Shown here piece after piece: positions 7,791-16,335 of a DNA stretch of 64,000 nt. Below the pieces are notes generated by a model. That model searched no databases. It saw nothing but the letters and a program-made list of their open reading frames with translations, and was not told the DNA's origin. Numbering within the stretch: the first letter of the stretch is position 1; the number at the start of each line of letters is the position of its first letter. The stretch is from Flaviflagellibacter deserti (GTDB lineage: Bacteria > Pseudomonadota > Alphaproteobacteria > Rhizobiales > Methylopilaceae). The translations under genes and the position numbers were made by a program. The stretch is from positions 1,488,001-1,552,000 of the forward strand of contig NZ_JBHSJF010000006.1 of NCBI RefSeq assembly GCF_042652085.1. Direction: 5' to 3'.

Positions 7791-7808
7791 GAATGGCGGA
7801 GCCTCTGA

Positions 7809-8117
7809 ATGCGCCAGTTCGACGTCTTCGAGAACGAGAGCGCGCGCTCGCGGGAACGTGCGCCATACCTGCTGGCCCTTCCCGGCGGGTACTTTCTGGA
7901 TCGGCGGACGGTTATCGCGCCTCTTATTGGCGCTGAATTGCTGAAACCGGTCCAGCGGCTTAATCCGCGTTTTGAAATCGAGGGCGCCGCCGTTTTGCTT
8001 TCGCCGTTGGAGATCGTGAATATTCTGACATCCGAACTGCGGCGGCTGGTGCAGAACCTCGAACCGGAACGCACCGCAATTGCCGCCGCGCTCGATCTGC
8101 TCTTCACCGGGATCTGA
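7809..8117 (+). CDS. ccdB: CcdB-type gyrase toxin
   Basis: 102 residues. CcdB toxins bind GyrA and trap DNA gyrase on cut DNA. Conserved parts: RQFDVFEN at the N-terminus, YLLALPGGYFLDRRTVIAPLIGA, LNPRFEIEG and the C-terminal LDLLFTGI. In F-plasmid CcdB the last three residues W-G-I are needed for poisoning; here the Trp position is Thr (T-G-I). The start ATG has CGGAG seven bases upstream. It forms an operon with ccdA, and the next gene starts three bases after its stop. Confidence 0.92.
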   Translation: MRQFDVFENESARSRERAPYLLALPGGYFLDRRTVIAPLIGAELLKPVQRLNPRFEIEGAAVLLSPLEIVNILTSELRRLVQNLEPERTAIAAALDLLFTGI

Positions 8118-8120
8118 CCG

Positions 8121-8306
8121 ATGGCCGATCTGATCAACCTCAACCGTTTCCGCAAGGACAAGGCCCGCGCCGACAAAAAGGCGAAAGCGACCGAAAATCG
8201 GGCCGCTTTCGGCCGGACCAAAACCGAGAAGTCGACGGCAAGCGCGCGCGAGGAACAGGCCCGGCGCCTCATCGATCAGCACCGGATCGACAAGGACCCC
8301 GAGTGA
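8121..8306 (+). CDS. DUF4169 family small basic protein
   Basis: 61 residues, highly charged, with the DUF4169 hallmark start MADLINLNRFRKDKARADKK and a helical Arg/Glu/Lys body ending ARRLIDQHRIDKDPE. No membrane segment or signal. The function is unknown. It is commonly found with fumC and a ribbon-helix-helix gene in rhizobia (my recollection of neighbourhoods). Its stop overlaps the GTG start of the next gene (GTGA), suggesting coupled translation. Confidence 0.85.
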   Translation: MADLINLNRFRKDKARADKKAKATENRAAFGRTKTEKSTASAREEQARRLIDQHRIDKDPE

Positions 8307-8533
8307 GCGGCGTCCGCAAGCGCTCGATCGAGATCGCTGGGCACCGGACCAGCATCACGCTCGAGGACGATTTCTGGACAGCCCTTCAGGAGATCGGCCA
8401 TCGGCGCGAGGTCACTCTCCGCGCGCTCGTCGCGGAGATCGACGGCAACCGCGGCGAGAACAATCTCTCGTCGGCGATCAGACTGTACGTGCTTCGCTAT
8501 TACCGCGACGAGGCTGCCGGCGCGGCGCGCTGA
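8303..8533 (+). CDS. Ribbon-helix-helix domain protein
   Basis: 76 residues. The pattern RKRSIEIAGHRTSITLEDDFWTALQEIGHRREVTLRALVAEID followed by NLSSAIRLYVLRYYR is the RHH_4-type fold found as single small proteins in alphaproteobacteria, probably a DNA-binding regulator. Starts with GTG at 8303, overlapping the DUF4169 stop by four bases. Its last 34 bases overlap the 3' end of the convergent asmA-family gene. Confidence 0.85.
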   Translation: MSGVRKRSIEIAGHRTSITLEDDFWTALQEIGHRREVTLRALVAEIDGNRGENNLSSAIRLYVLRYYRDEAAGAAR

Positions 8534-11500
8534 CGGAGAAAGTCGAGCGGCGATCCCTCGTCCGAGCGCCCCGGCGGGCGGGGACGCGGCGTCGCCGGAG
8601 GCGGAGGCGATGACGCCGCCGCGGGAGGAGGCACGATCGCGGACGGCGCCGCTGCGGGCGGCGTCGCGGACGTAACCGGCGAATTCCTCGGCATCGGCAT
8701 CACCTGGATCGGCGGAGGCAGCGCGGGCAACGGCACCTGCCCCGTACTCTCGGTGATCGCGCGGATGCGGGCCTCCTCGGCCTCTTCGGCGGCGCGCTTG
8801 GCCTCCTCCTCCGCCGCGATCCGCTCCCGCTCCGCCCTCTCCGCTTCCATCTTCTCGACGCGGGCGACCTCGCGCTCCAACGCGCGGACGGTCAGCGTGT
8901 TGGCGAAAGTGGTCGTATCGAGTGTCCGGACCGGCGCCTGGATCGGACCGGAGAACATGATGTCGGCCTGCGGAACCTTGTCGTCGGCGATGTCGGCCAG
9001 CGAACGCGGGCGTATCGTGATGTCGCCGGTGACATTGGCCTTGGTCAGATCGATCGTCGCCGAAGCCGTGGCGTTGGCGGCGGGACCGGTCACCGCCGCG
9101 TTCTGCGCTCGCAGAACGCCCGCGCCGATCGTGAACGACGTCGTCGCTTCAGATACGCCGAGATCGCCGAGCAGAAGTTCGGTCTGGAAGCGGTTGCCGA
9201 TCTGGGCCGGATTGGCATTGCCGGCCCCGTTTCCCGCCTCCATGGACTGGAGGGTGCGCTCGAACGCGCCGGGATCGAGCGCGGCGAAACGGCCGTCGCG
9301 AAGCGTGGCCGTGCCGCTGCCCGAGAGATTGGCGATGACGTCCGAAAGGCTGGCGCCATTACCCAGCACGTCGGCCGAGACATTGAGGCGGCCCACGACG
9401 GCGGGGCGATCGGACGACCAGACGAGATCCCGCGCCTCGGCATCGGTCAGGGCCATGCGCGCGGCGACCGAGGTATCGTTCTCCATCCGGCGCAGGCTAA
9501 GACTGCCCTTGAGTTCGCCGCCGGCGAGAACGCCCCTCACGTCCTGCAGAGCGAATTCGTTCTTGCCGACCGACACGGTGAAGGCGGCCTTGCCGGCGAC
9601 ATAACCCGGCAGGAGTTCGAGCGCGTCGGTCGTCACGTCGACCTTGCCGCTCGTCCCTTCGAGGAGCCCCGGAGCGATCGGCCCGGTCGGCCAGCCAGCG
9701 GGATCGGCCCCGCTGACGACGAGCGGCCCGAGGCCGGTCGCGAGAAGCTCGCTCAGGCTGAGCGAGGTGACCGACAGATTGCCCGAGACGCCGTTCTTGC
9801 CGCCATAACCAAGGCTGCCATTGATCGCACGGCCCTGCACGAAGCCACTCGCCTTCGCCAGCCGCCAGCCGTCGTCGGCGATGCTGAGATCGCCGGTCAC
9901 GTTGAACGGGATCGACGGCAGGCTGCCCGGTGCCGCACGACCCAGCATGATCGCGAAATGCCCGGCATCCTCGGTGCCCGCTTCGAGGTGGCCGGCGAGC
10001 AGCGGCTTGCCGGAGGGATCGTAGGTGCCCCTGAACGCGCCGGTCGTGCCGTTGGCCATGAACTTGGCCTGGGCGGTTGGCTTGTCCTTGCCGTTGTTCA
10101 GGATGCTCGCCTCGACGCTCGCCGGACCGCTTGCATCGATCGCGACGACCGGCAGGCCGAGCTGCGCGAGAAGCCTGGCCTGGTTGTCGGACGACGCCCT
10201 CAGGGTGGCCGTGAGCGTCGGCGCGACATTACGCGGATCGGCGCCGAGATCGAGATCGACCGTCGAACCGCCGAGGCTGCCGCGCACCTTTCCGGAAAGC
10301 TTCGTCGATTTCGGATCGGAGGTGACCGTAGCCGTCAGCGCCGCCGGCGCGAGAAGATCGGTGCGCGCGGCGAAGGCGTCGACGAGCGCGGCCGGAGCCG
10401 GCGTCTTCCTCAGGACCGCGACCAGCCCGTCGAGCCTGGCGGCATTGATCTTCGCGTCCATCCTGCCGTCGGGACGGCCGTCCTTCTCGCCGATCCTGCC
10501 CTTGGCCTCGATCCTTGCGCCGCCGAGATCGGCGACGTTCAGGCGGCGGATGTCGACCGCGCCGGACGACGCCGACAGATCCACGTCGACCTTGCTCCAC
10601 GGCACCTTGGCGAAGGTCATCTGGTTCGCCTTCAGCGTCAGGTCCACGTTCGCGTTCTGCACGCCGGACAGCGAGGCGAAGCGCTGGATATCGATCGCGT
10701 CGAGATCGAGCCTGTCGGCACTAAGTTTGGCTTCGAGCTTCGGCGTCTTGCCGTCCTCGCCGCTCCAGGCGACGCGGCCGCTGAGGTCGGCGCCGTCGGC
10801 GGTCATCCGGAAGTCCTGCAGGACGTATGCGTCGGCACGGACCGCGATATCGCCGTCGACCTTGAGGCGACGCACCGCGATGTCGGAGCGCGTCGCCGTC
10901 GCGCCTTCGAGCCAGCGCACGAGGCTCGGCATGTTGGAGACATCGACCGACAACAGGCCGGCATAACCCGGGCCGCCCTCGAAGGTCACGGCCCCGGCAG
11001 TCTTCACGTCGCCGCCGCCCGGCGCGCGGAAGGCGAGATTGTCGATGGTCCAGCCGGTCCGGCTGTTCGAGACCTCGGCGCGGAGATTCTGGACGATGTC
11101 GCCGGCCAGCACCACGCCCTCGGCTGAGAGCCGGAGCTGGAGATTGAGCGCGGAGGACGGCGAGACTGGAAGCTGCGCCGAATAGGCCCCGAGCGCGTCG
11201 GCCGGGGTCAGCGGCGGGACCTCCTTCGGCCGCGCCAGGCTGCGGTCCACGTCGACCTGGCGAGCGTTGAGGTCGAGCTTGAGCGCCGGCACGCCCCGGA
11301 GCGACAGCTCGCCGGTGCCCGACATCAGGGTGCCGCTGCCCTCGTCGCCGAGCTGGACGTCGACCGTGTCGGACACCAGACGTCGCGGATCGCCCTCGAT
11401 CTGCGCCTGCAGCTTCAGCCGCGAGCGCGCGGGCCGGTCCTCGGCCGCCTCGCCCGGCGGGATCACATAGACAGCCTTGCCCTTGATGCGCGGCAGCGCG

Positions 11501-12186
11501 CCGAGCGTCAGCGATCCGTCGACCGACAGCGTGCCGCCATCCGGTCCCTCGACCGCCAGTTCGACACGGCCATTGCCGGCCTGGTCGAACTCGCCCGTCC
11601 CCGCCCGCAGCGAATAACGCTGGCCGTCGACCGTGCCCGAGCCCTGCAGCTTCAGCGGTCCCGCCAGCGCAGCCGCCTCGCCGTCGAGCGCAAGGTTGTC
11701 GATGGTGATCATGCGATTGGCCGCCGGATCGGCCAAAGTCAGCTTCGATCTGGTGATCGACAGCTTCTCGACACGGACGCGGTCGAGATCCTCGCGCGAC
11801 ACACCGCCGTTGCGCACCGGCAGCGTCACCTCGCCATTGGCGGCGAGCGCCGTCTTCAGGTTCGCACCGTCGATGCGCAGATTGCTGACATGGTAGCTTC
11901 CGCTGAGCAGTGGCATCAGTGCCATGTCGAGCGAGAACGAATCCGCCTCGAGCTTGGCGGAATCCCATTCGTCCCCGGCGACGACATTGCCGAAGCGGAT
12001 GCGCGGGCTCGGCAGGATGCGCGCCTCGACATCGCCCAGCACGCGCACCGGCACGCCCATGACGCGGCTCGCCTGCGCCTCGAACGAGGAGCGATAGGTC
12101 GTCCAGTCAATGAACAGCGGCCCGATCAGCGCGGTGGCCAATGCCAGCAGAAGCGCGATGCCGAGACCGGTCAGCGTGTTGGTCAC
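8500..12186 (-). CDS. AsmA family envelope protein
   Basis: 1228 residues. One N-terminal membrane anchor (LTGLGIALLLALATALIGPL) is followed by the AsmA start signature DWTTYRSSFEAQASRVMGVPVRVLGDVEARILPSPRIRFGNV (quoted in parts), a long beta-repeat body and a C-terminal AsmA_2 region with SGSGTATLRDGRFAALD. AsmA-like proteins are large inner-membrane-anchored periplasmic proteins thought to carry phospholipid to the outer membrane. The last about 130 residues are a Glu/Arg/Ala coiled coil (EREVARVEKMEAERAERERI) and a Pro/Ala-rich tail, unusual additions. Monocistronic; its 3' end overlaps the convergent RHH gene. Confidence 0.9.
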   Translation of the reverse strand: MTNTLTGLGIALLLALATALIGPLFIDWTTYRSSFEAQASRVMGVPVRVLGDVEARILPSPRIRFGNVVAGDEWDSAKLEADSFSLDMALMPLLSGSYHVSNLRIDGANLKTALAANGEVTLPVRNGGVSREDLDRVRVEKLSITRSKLTLADPAANRMITIDNLALDGEAAALAGPLKLQGSGTVDGQRYSLRAGTGEFDQAGNGRVELAVEGPDGGTLSVDGSLTLGALPRIKGKAVYVIPPGEAAEDRPARSRLKLQAQIEGDPRRLVSDTVDVQLGDEGSGTLMSGTGELSLRGVPALKLDLNARQVDVDRSLARPKEVPPLTPADALGAYSAQLPVSPSSALNLQLRLSAEGVVLAGDIVQNLRAEVSNSRTGWTIDNLAFRAPGGGDVKTAGAVTFEGGPGYAGLLSVDVSNMPSLVRWLEGATATRSDIAVRRLKVDGDIAVRADAYVLQDFRMTADGADLSGRVAWSGEDGKTPKLEAKLSADRLDLDAIDIQRFASLSGVQNANVDLTLKANQMTFAKVPWSKVDVDLSASSGAVDIRRLNVADLGGARIEAKGRIGEKDGRPDGRMDAKINAARLDGLVAVLRKTPAPAALVDAFAARTDLLAPAALTATVTSDPKSTKLSGKVRGSLGGSTVDLDLGADPRNVAPTLTATLRASSDNQARLLAQLGLPVVAIDASGPASVEASILNNGKDKPTAQAKFMANGTTGAFRGTYDPSGKPLLAGHLEAGTEDAGHFAIMLGRAAPGSLPSIPFNVTGDLSIADDGWRLAKASGFVQGRAINGSLGYGGKNGVSGNLSVTSLSLSELLATGLGPLVVSGADPAGWPTGPIAPGLLEGTSGKVDVTTDALELLPGYVAGKAAFTVSVGKNEFALQDVRGVLAGGELKGSLSLRRMENDTSVAARMALTDAEARDLVWSSDRPAVVGRLNVSADVLGNGASLSDVIANLSGSGTATLRDGRFAALDPGAFERTLQSMEAGNGAGNANPAQIGNRFQTELLLGDLGVSEATTSFTIGAGVLRAQNAAVTGPAANATASATIDLTKANVTGDITIRPRSLADIADDKVPQADIMFSGPIQAPVRTLDTTTFANTLTVRALEREVARVEKMEAERAERERIAAEEEAKRAAEEAEEARIRAITESTGQVPLPALPPPIQVMPMPRNSPVTSATPPAAAPSAIVPPPAAASSPPPPATPRPRPPGRSDEGSPLDFLRQRAAPAASSR

Positions 12187-12298
12187 GTTAAGAAGCGCCC
12201 CGCCCCTTCGCCCCAGAACCTATGCGCCGGATCCCCCGGCGCGGTCGCATTCGTTCAATATGACTGCAACATGGTGAGAAAGCGACAGCCTGCGCGTG

Positions 12299-12931
12299 TC
12301 AGGCCCGCGATCTCACTGCATTGAACACGTCGAACACCGATTTCGCGCCGAACAGCACGAACATCGCCCCGGTGATGCGGGTGATGATGCGGTGGTGGCG
12401 CGAGACCACGTTTCGGATCGGCGACAGCCCGGCCATCCACAACAGGAGCGCATAGGCCAGCACGAAGCCGACGATCGCCGCCAGCATGAAGGCCGGCGCG
12501 TCCGACCAGGTCAGGCTCGACGCGAACGGCGCGGTCAGCGCGGTGAACATCGCCACCGCGACCGGATAGGCCTTCGGATTGGTGATGCCGAACAGGAAGC
12601 CCGTGCGCGCCGGATTGATCGCGCCGATCGCCGTCGTCTCCGCATCGCCCGACTGCCGGATCGCCTGCCAGCCCAGCCAGATCAGATAGAGCCCGCAGGC
12701 GACGCCCAGCACGTCGAACAGCGTGTGCCCCAACTGGCTGACGCCGACGATCGCGAGAATGGCCAGCGAGCACCAGACCGTGTCGCCGAACAGATGCGCA
12801 CCGATGAACCGGGCGCCATGCTTGCGGCCGGACAGCGCCGTCAGCGTGAACATCGCGAGCACCGCCGGACCGGGCGAAATGCCGTAGACGAAACCGGCTG
12901 AGAAGGATGCGACGAGAGCTTGGGGTGTCAT
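12299..12931 (-). CDS. LysE/RhtB family amino acid exporter
   Basis: 210 residues with about six membrane segments. The N-terminal signature SAGFVYGISPGPAVLAMFT and the middle GLYLIWLGWQAIR, GITNPKAYPVAVAMF and C-terminal ITGAMFVLFGAKSVFD are characteristic of LysE/RhtB translocators, which export amino acids or homoserine-like compounds using the proton motive force. The exact substrate is unclear. The ATG at 12929-12931 gives the family start MTPQALVASF. It is divergent from the DUF1206 gene. Confidence 0.9.
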   Translation of the reverse strand: MTPQALVASFSAGFVYGISPGPAVLAMFTLTALSGRKHGARFIGAHLFGDTVWCSLAILAIVGVSQLGHTLFDVLGVACGLYLIWLGWQAIRQSGDAETTAIGAINPARTGFLFGITNPKAYPVAVAMFTALTAPFASSLTWSDAPAFMLAAIVGFVLAYALLLWMAGLSPIRNVVSRHHRIITRITGAMFVLFGAKSVFDVFNAVRSRA

Positions 12932-12988
12932 GGCGAACGAACAAGAAAGAAGGTCGCGAGTTTGTAGCCTGTAACGGAGCGATGACAA

Positions 12989-13816
12989 ATGGCTTTGGCG
13001 AAGGAGACACTGGAGAATGCCGCGCGATGCGGCTATGCGGCGCGCGGGATCGTCTACCTCCTGGTCGGCGGACTTTCGCTTCTCGCCGCCATCGGCGCGG
13101 GCGGCATGAGCGGCGGCTCGACCGACGCCCTGCGCGAATTGATGAACCAGCCCTTCGGCGGCGTTCTCCTGGCCGTCGTCGCCGCCGGCCTCCTCGCCTT
13201 CGCGCTCTGGCGGCTCGTCGAGGCGCTGAGCGATGCCGACGGCCACGGCACCGGCGCGAAGGGACTCGCGGTGCGGGGCGCCCATCTCGTCAGCTCCGCC
13301 CTTCATTTCGGACTGGCGGCCTGGGCCATCCAGCTCTCGCTCGGCATCGGCTCGTCGGGCGGCGGAGACGGCGCGCAGGACTGGACGCGCTGGCTGCTGT
13401 CGCAGCCTTTCGGCCCCTGGCTGGTCGCCGCGGCCGGCATCGCCGTCGTCGTCGCCGGCGGCGCGATGCTCGTCCGCGCCTGGACGGCCGCGTTCCGCAA
13501 AAGGCTGCGCTGCGGCCGCGACGAGGAAACCTGGCTCATCCCGCTCGGCCGCGCCGGCTATGCGGCGCGAGGCGTCACCTTCCTTATCGTCGGCGCCCTG
13601 CTCGTCCTCGCCGCCTGGACCCACGATCCATCGGCCGCGAAGGGACTTGGCGGCGCGCTCCAGACCCTGCGCGAGCAGCCCTATGGCTGGGCCCTGCTCG
13701 CCCTCGTATCGGCCGGCCTGTTCGCCTTCGGCGCCTTCGCCATCGCCCAGGCCTTCTACCGCAGGATCGATCCGCCCGAGCCACGCCTGAACACGCGCCG
13801 GCTAAAAACGGCCTAG
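12989..13816 (+). CDS. DUF1206 family membrane protein
   Basis: 275 residues, six predicted membrane helices built from three repeats of the DUF1206 unit, each opening with a G-Y/H-A-A-R/V-S-G motif: ARCGYAARGIVYLLVGGLSL, AVRGAHLVSSALHFGLAAWA and LGRAGYAARGVTFLIVGALL. The function of the family is unknown. GGAG lies 11 bases before the ATG. A hairpin follows the gene and separates it from a convergent small secreted-protein gene. Confidence 0.9.
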   Translation: MALAKETLENAARCGYAARGIVYLLVGGLSLLAAIGAGGMSGGSTDALRELMNQPFGGVLLAVVAAGLLAFALWRLVEALSDADGHGTGAKGLAVRGAHLVSSALHFGLAAWAIQLSLGIGSSGGGDGAQDWTRWLLSQPFGPWLVAAAGIAVVVAGGAMLVRAWTAAFRKRLRCGRDEETWLIPLGRAGYAARGVTFLIVGALLVLAAWTHDPSAAKGLGGALQTLREQPYGWALLALVSAGLFAFGAFAIAQAFYRRIDPPEPRLNTRRLKTA

Positions 13817-13826
13817 GGGCACAAAG

Positions 13827-13853
13827 AAGGGCCGCCCCGTCGGGACGGCCCTT
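13827..13853. terminator. GC-rich convergent terminator hairpin
   Basis: AAGGGCCGCCCC and GGGACGGCCCTT form a stem with one mismatch around a four-base loop, between the stops of the rightward DUF1206 gene and the leftward small secreted gene. A short T stretch (CCCTTTC) follows on the plus strand, and CTTCTTT follows on the minus strand. Confidence 0.65.
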
Positions 13854-13917
13854 TCGGGCGCCGCTTGGCGTGGATCTCCTCCGGTCAGGCAGGAGGATAA
13901 CGCCCTTCAAACGACCC

Positions 13918-14148
13918 TCACTGCGCCTTCGGCTGCTGCTTCACGGCCTTCTTCGGCTGCACCGTCGTCGCGGCGCGTATCTCCAGTGAAGCCGGAACCT
14001 CGAAGCGGCGCTCCATCTTCGCATTGTGCTCGCGGACGAAGGCATACATGCCGTTCTGGTTGTTGCGGGAGTCCTTCCAGGCCAGGGCCGGCGTGGCGCC
14101 GACGACCAGAGCGGCAGCGGCAAGGATCAGGGTCTTGTTCGTGGTCAT
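13918..14148 (-). CDS. Small secreted protein, unknown function
   Basis: 76 residues. Signal peptide MTTNKTLILAAAALVVGATPALA with likely cleavage after ALA, then WKDSRNNQNGMYAFVREHNAKMERRFE and a Lys/Gln-rich tail (KKAVKQQPKAQ). No family recognised. The coding strand has GGAGGAG directly before a first ATG (14154) and six bases before a second (14148); I chose the second for spacing. Confidence 0.65.
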   Translation of the reverse strand: MTTNKTLILAAAALVVGATPALAWKDSRNNQNGMYAFVREHNAKMERRFEVPASLEIRAATTVQPKKAVKQQPKAQ

Positions 14149-14426
14149 AGTCATCTCCTCCGATGGTGTCAGCCAGTGTTGGCTGGCGTGAGAAGAAGAT
14201 GGGGGCGGAAGGGTCTGAAGCGGTAGACCAAGCCTCCGGCAGAATTGCACGATTCTATCGAACGTGCGGGCGGCTGATACAGAAACCGACAATTTTGATG
14301 CGGTTGGATTACATGATCCTGACGCGGCGGCGATTACAGGCGATTGCTTCTCGCTCGTAATTGCCGTCGTCCGCTAGCCGGGCGAGCCAGCTCGAAATAC
14401 CGCGCCATCGGACCATGGAATGACGT

Positions 14427-14672
14427 TCACTCGTCCTTCGGAGCCGCCCGTGACACGAGCTCGCGATATTCCAGAACCGGCAGTCCACCCAAGCCCCAGC
14501 TGTCCAGCTCCACCTCGTCTATGATGACGAATGTCGTATTCCGCGGTTTACCGAGCACCTCGAACAGTAGGTCGCTCACTCCCTTGATGAGCGCGGCCTT
14601 CTGCTCCGGTGTCGTGCTGAAGGCGCCTGGCGCGGTGCCTTCGCGCGTCACCTTGATGTTCACATAGGGCAT
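14427..14672 (-). CDS. 4-oxalocrotonate tautomerase-like protein
   Basis: 81 residues. It begins MPYVNIKVTREG, so after Met removal Pro is N-terminal and serves as the catalytic base, as in tautomerases of the 4-OT/CHMI superfamily. SDLLFEVLGKPRNTTFVIIDEV matches the central part. It is somewhat longer than the 62-residue classic 4-OT. The substrate is unknown. It is the distal gene of a leftward group with an SDR and an MBL hydrolase, divergent from a LysR regulator. Confidence 0.88.
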   Translation of the reverse strand: MPYVNIKVTREGTAPGAFSTTPEQKAALIKGVSDLLFEVLGKPRNTTFVIIDEVELDSWGLGGLPVLEYRELVSRAAPKDE

Positions 14673-14698
14673 TGTCGTTCTCCTTCAGGTTGGATCGA

Positions 14699-15412
14699 TC
14701 ACCAATGGCCGGCGTGCTGGCCGCCGTCGACGTTCAGGGTCTCGCCTGTCACGAAGCTCGCCTGTTCCAGATAGCGGATCGCATCGACGACATCCCGGAC
14801 CTCGCCCATGCGTCCGACCGGATGCAGGGCGCCGAGCGCGGCGTGCGTCTCCGGCGGGTTCATAGGCGTCTTGATGATGCCCGGCGCCACCGCGTTCACG
14901 CGGATACCGCTCCTGGCATATTCGATCGCCAGCGAACGCGTCACCGCGTCGAGGCCGCCTTTGGTCAGGGCCGCGAGGCCCGACGGAAGCGCGGTCATCG
15001 GCTGGTCGACGAGCGCCGTCGTGATCTGGACGATATGCCCGCTGCCCTGCCGCAGCATCTGCGGGACGGCGAGCTGGGTCACGTGGAAGAAGCCGCGCAC
15101 GTTGACGTCGAGGACGTTGGCGAAGTCGTCCGGCGTGTAGTCGGTGAACGGTTTGCCGATGAAGATGCCGGCATTGTTGATCAAGGTATCGATCCGCCCG
15201 AAGCGCTCGATCGCCGTCTTGACCACCAGCGCCGCCACCTCGCGATCGCCGATATTGCCGGGGACCGCGACCACGCCATCGTCTTGCGAGGGTTTGATGC
15301 TGCGCGAATTGGCGACGACGGCGAAGCCGTCCTTGCGATACGCCTCGACGATGGCCGCTCCGATGCCCTGCGAGGCTCCGGTGACGATTGCGACTTTCTG
15401 CTCTGTTCTCAT
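14699..15412 (-). CDS. SDR family protein lacking the catalytic Tyr
   Basis: 237 residues with an intact cofactor site: VTGASQGIGAAIVE (TGxxxGxG), NNAG in DTLINNAGIF, and the C-terminal PGIIKTPM and VTGETLNVDGG. In place of YxxxK the active-site helix reads SGLAALTKGGL, so Lys remains but the Tyr position is Ala, and the usual Ser strand reads VQITTALV without the catalytic Ser spacing. It may be an inactive or differently acting relative. Neighbours suggest a small catabolic group: tautomerase 26 bases downstream, MBL hydrolase upstream. Confidence 0.85.
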   Translation of the reverse strand: MRTEQKVAIVTGASQGIGAAIVEAYRKDGFAVVANSRSIKPSQDDGVVAVPGNIGDREVAALVVKTAIERFGRIDTLINNAGIFIGKPFTDYTPDDFANVLDVNVRGFFHVTQLAVPQMLRQGSGHIVQITTALVDQPMTALPSGLAALTKGGLDAVTRSLAIEYARSGIRVNAVAPGIIKTPMNPPETHAALGALHPVGRMGEVRDVVDAIRYLEQASFVTGETLNVDGGQHAGHW

Positions 15413-15473
15413 GATGAGTTACCTCTGGAAATGCGCGTTGGCGCGGGTTGTCGAATGAAGGTTTTGGGATCGC

Positions 15474-16259
15474 TCAGGCCTGCGGGCCGATGACGAGAAG
15501 CTTGCCGCGCTCGAAGTGCCTCAGGCGGTCGCTTAGCCCGAACTGGGCGAAGACGTCGGCGAGTTGCGCCTGGGTTTCGCGGAAATGCACCCAGCCCTCG
15601 TTGTGCGCGGCGACCAGAGTGGCGTTCGGGAAGGCGTGCGCCGCTTCCAGCGCGTCCTCGCTGCCCATGGTCACGTGGAAGCGGCCGCGCGGCTCGGCGG
15701 CGCCGGTGAACAGGATCACGGCGCGGGGCGAGAACTGGCGGGCGACCTCGGCCGTGCCGTCGTACCAGACGGTGTCGCCGGTCACGTAGAGGAGGTCGCC
15801 CGGCCTGTCGGTGCCGAGCGCGAAGCCGACGACATCGCCGGAGATCGGCTCGATGCCGACGGGCCCATGCCGCGCGGGCGTTGCCGTGACGAGGAGCCTC
15901 TGCCCGCTCGCGCCGGTCAGGGACACCGTCTCGAACGGCGCCAGTCCCCGAGCATTGCCGCCGAGGCGCTCCGCCCCAACCCTGGTCGTGTAGGTCACGC
16001 GAACCGTTGGCAGCATCGCGCGGCCGGAATCGTCGAGATTGTCGAAATGCTGGTCGTGGCTGAGCAGCACGGCGTCGAGCCGCCCGACCTCCTCGACCGA
16101 AAGCGCGGGGCCGGAGGTCTTCTCGAACCGGACCGGCGGTCCCTCGCGGTACAGGCCCGGAGGGTCGAAAGTCGGGTCGGTCAGCAGGCGCAGTCCGTCA
16201 TATTCGATCAGGACCGTCGGGCCGCCGATGAGCGTCAGTTTCAGGTCTTGGGAGGACAT
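15474..16259 (-). CDS. MBL-fold metal-dependent hydrolase
   Basis: 261 residues. The metal-binding motif is LLSHDQHFDNLD, that is HxHxDN rather than HxHxDH, with later ligands in ATPARHGP, VTGDTVWYDG and VAAHNEGWVHF. This is the UlaG/RomA-like branch of metallo-beta-lactamase-fold hydrolases; the substrate is unknown. ATG at 16257-16259 (MSSQDLKLTLIGGPTVLIEY) was preferred over an upstream in-frame ATG that would run into the intergenic operator. First gene of the leftward group divergent from lysR. Confidence 0.85.
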   Translation of the reverse strand: MSSQDLKLTLIGGPTVLIEYDGLRLLTDPTFDPPGLYREGPPVRFEKTSGPALSVEEVGRLDAVLLSHDQHFDNLDDSGRAMLPTVRVTYTTRVGAERLGGNARGLAPFETVSLTGASGQRLLVTATPARHGPVGIEPISGDVVGFALGTDRPGDLLYVTGDTVWYDGTAEVARQFSPRAVILFTGAAEPRGRFHVTMGSEDALEAAHAFPNATLVAAHNEGWVHFRETQAQLADVFAQFGLSDRLRHFERGKLLVIGPQA

Positions 16260-16309
16260 CCGGACACCTCGTGTTTGTCGGTGCCCAAATGAATAGGGTC
16301 GTTCACACC

Positions 16310-16335
16310 TGCGCAAAATTCGCTATTCTTGCGCA
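16310..16335. promoter_or_regulatory. LysR-type operator TGCGCAA-N12-TTGCGCA
   Basis: Perfect 7-bp inverted repeat (16310-16316 and 16329-16335) with a 12-base spacer. It ends directly before the ATG of the LysR gene and lies 50 bases upstream of the MBL gene start, where a LysR-type regulator would both repress itself and activate the divergent genes. Confidence 0.6.
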
